A stretch of 64,000 nt of DNA, from assembly GCF_017876435.1 (NCBI RefSeq), contig NZ_JAGIOA010000001.1:2046001-2110000 (forward strand). The letters run 5' to 3'. The position numbers and the translations under genes were made by a program. Of the stretch, positions 62,645 to 64,000 are shown piece by piece. Within the stretch, counting starts at the first letter, position 1, and every line of letters begins with the position of its first letter. This DNA is from Microbacterium phyllosphaerae. GTDB taxonomy: Bacteria; Actinomycetota; Actinomycetes; Actinomycetales; Microbacteriaceae. The notes beneath the pieces were generated by a model, which saw nothing but the letters and a program-made list of their open reading frames with translations, was not told where the DNA came from and did not search any database.

Positions 62645-64000
62645 ATGCCGACCACGGCGACTGCCGCATCGCGGCGCAAGAAGACGTCTCGTCGCGACGA
62701 TGAGGCGCCCCTCATCCCGATCCTCGCGCGCAAGGTGCGCGAGATCGAGGCGAAGTCGCAGCGGGGAAAACTGGGCCCGACGAATCGGGTGAAGTTCCAG
62801 GTGATCGCCTTCCTGGTGCGCGAAGAGCGCGCCAGAGTGAAGGCGGATGCCGAGATCGCCGATGCCGCCCGCGCCGAGCTGCTCAAGCGGCTCGACGGTG
62901 TCGCGACGATCCTCGCCAAGACCGCTGCGCGCGACACGTCGCTGATCCAGCTGCTCGAGGCCGATCAGGCAACCTCGCCGGTGGCGAAGCGCATGCGTCG
63001 AGACTGGCTGCTCGAGTCGGGCGCGGAACTCGCGCCGGAAGAGCTCATCATCGCGGATGTCGCTCCGGTGCAGACCTCGGTGGTCTCGGCAGCGATCGCC
63101 GAGCGTCAGGTGACGCCGCCGTCGGTCGAGGCGCGCCAGCTCGCGAACCCGTTCCTCGCCCCGGATCTGACTCCTCGAGCCAGCACCACCCCGCGCCGTC
63201 GTCTCGACGGCTGGGAGCTCATGGGGCCGCTCTACAAGGCGTTCGAGACGGGCGCCGGGGGAGGCGCGGCGAGCATGGATCTGCCGCCCGCTCCCGAGTA
63301 CGACCACCTCTCGCCCAAGGGGCTCGAGGTCATGGTGCACCAGTCGCGCTTCCTCGAGGCTGTGCGCGAAGGTCACCGCAGCTTCCTCCTCGCCGATGAG
63401 CCCGGTCTCGGAAAGACCGCTCAGTCCGTTCTCGCCGCGTCGGTCGCGGGTGCCTATCCGCTGCTCGTCGTCGTGCCCAACGTCGTCAAGATGAACTGGG
63501 CGCGTGAGGTCGAGCGCTGGACACCGCAGCGCCGAGCGACCGTCATCCAGGGCGACGGCGCCGACATCGACGCGTTCGCCGACATCTTCATCGTGAACTA
63601 CGAGATCCTCGATCGTCACATGTCGTGGCTCGCATCGATCGGTCTGCGTGGAATGGTCGTCGACGAGGCGCATTTCATCAAGAACCTCAGCTCGCAGCGC
63701 TCCCAGAACGTGCTGTCGCTCGCCAACCGCGTGCGCGAGCGCACGCCTGGCGGCAACCCGCTGATGCTGGCCCTCACCGGAACGCCCCTGATCAACGACG
63801 TCGAGGACTTCGACGCGATCTGGCGCTTCCTCGGCTGGACGACGGGAGAGAAGCCCGGCCCCGAGCTGATGGAGAAGCTCGACGCGACAGGCTTCACGCC
63901 GGCCGACAAGTCGTTCTACCCGGAGGCGCGGGAAGCCGTGATCTCGATGGGCATCGTCCGTCGCAAGAAGAAGGACGTCGCAGCCGATCTCCCCGACAAG
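62645..64000 (+). CDS. SNF2-family DEAD/DEAH helicase, N-terminal part (3' end outside window)
   Basis: 452 codons are visible with no stop, so the gene continues beyond 64000. ATG 62645 has AGGAGGAG just upstream. The first 200 residues are a basic, helical region without a known domain. The SNF2 helicase core follows: motif I in LADEPGLGKTAQ, motif Ia LLVVVPNVVKMNW, motif II as VVDEAHFIKN near 338 and motif III LALTGTPLINDVEDFDAIW near 377. This resembles the SMARCAL1/ZRANB3-like and RapA-related SNF2 group. It probably remodels DNA or fork structures; the role in bacteria is not established. Confidence 0.9.
   Translation, partial: MPTTATAASRRKKTSRRDDEAPLIPILARKVREIEAKSQRGKLGPTNRVKFQVIAFLVREERARVKADAEIADAARAELLKRLDGVATILAKTAARDTSLIQLLEADQATSPVAKRMRRDWLLESGAELAPEELIIADVAPVQTSVVSAAIAERQVTPPSVEARQLANPFLAPDLTPRASTTPRRRLDGWELMGPLYKAFETGAGGGAASMDLPPAPEYDHLSPKGLEVMVHQSRFLEAVREGHRSFLLADEPGLGKTAQSVLAASVAGAYPLLVVVPNVVKMNWAREVERWTPQRRATVIQGDGADIDAFADIFIVNYEILDRHMSWLASIGLRGMVVDEAHFIKNLSSQRSQNVLSLANRVRERTPGGNPLMLALTGTPLINDVEDFDAIWRFLGWTTGEKPGPELMEKLDATGFTPADKSFYPEAREAVISMGIVRRKKKDVAADLPDK

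Overview
The window is chromosomal DNA of a GC-rich actinobacterium. Codon third positions are almost all G or C, GTG starts are frequent, and many genes look leaderless. The gene order (lysA-hom-thrB-rho-prfA, an atp operon next to a WecA-type transferase, nusA-ylxR-infB-rbfA ... truB-ribF) together with the NusA, Rho and ATP synthase types points to Micrococcales, most likely Microbacteriaceae such as Microbacterium. That family assignment is inference from layout and protein character, not a database match.

Layout. 1-6.3 kb: amino-acid biosynthesis (lysA end, hom, thrB), then rho and prfA. 6.3-12.3 kb: an accessory block between prfA and prmC: a citrate-type two-component system (minus), a CitMHS citrate transporter, a small membrane protein and a cysK-cysE operon (minus). 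12.4-22.7 kb: prmC, tsaC, a WecA-family transferase, an AtpI-like protein and atpBEFHAGDC. 22.7-32.9 kb: yaaA, a Pro-rich membrane protein, aldo/keto reductase, a PP2C phosphatase followed by an EssC/EccC-like double ATPase, asparaginase II, OsmC, an acyltransferase and a double-FKBP lipoprotein. 33-41.8 kb: isoprenoid genes dxr and ispG with the site-2 protease rseP, interrupted by a Mur ligase, a YcnI copper gene pair and a fused anthranilate synthase with a tryptophan attenuator. 41.9-51.7 kb: RNA-quality and miscellaneous enzymes (AlaX-like editing protein, nucleotidyltransferase, double Nudix, RNB ribonuclease, PEP-mutase-like enzyme, proS, flavin-binding stress protein, LOG-family protein, amine oxidase). 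51.8-64 kb: nusA, ylxR, infB, rbfA, a LuxR regulator, mutY, truB, two small membrane proteins, ribF and the start of a SNF2 helicase that runs off the window.

How it fits together. Most of the window is housekeeping: translation (prfA, prmC, tsaC, proS, infB, rbfA, truB), transcription (rho, nusA), energy (atp), isoprenoids (dxr, ispG) and envelope (WecA-like enzyme, Mur ligase, rseP). Several classical clusters are split by accessory genes.

The most notable signals are: (1) a recurrent -10 hexamer exactly 6-7 bases before the start codon at about 20 genes, which argues for pervasive leaderless transcription; (2) a complete trp attenuator with an 11-codon leader peptide carrying tandem Trp codons; (3) a perfect 15-bp inverted repeat that encloses the proS -10 element and covers its start codon; (4) a hairpin that buries the infB ribosome binding site; (5) an orphan EssC-like ATPase beside a PP2C phosphatase; (6) a MurE-like ligase with an altered amino-acid recognition motif; and (7) strong over-use of the hexamer GCATCC/GGATGC. 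No tRNA, rRNA, CRISPR array, insertion sequence or prophage was seen. No gap between genes exceeds about 300 bases.
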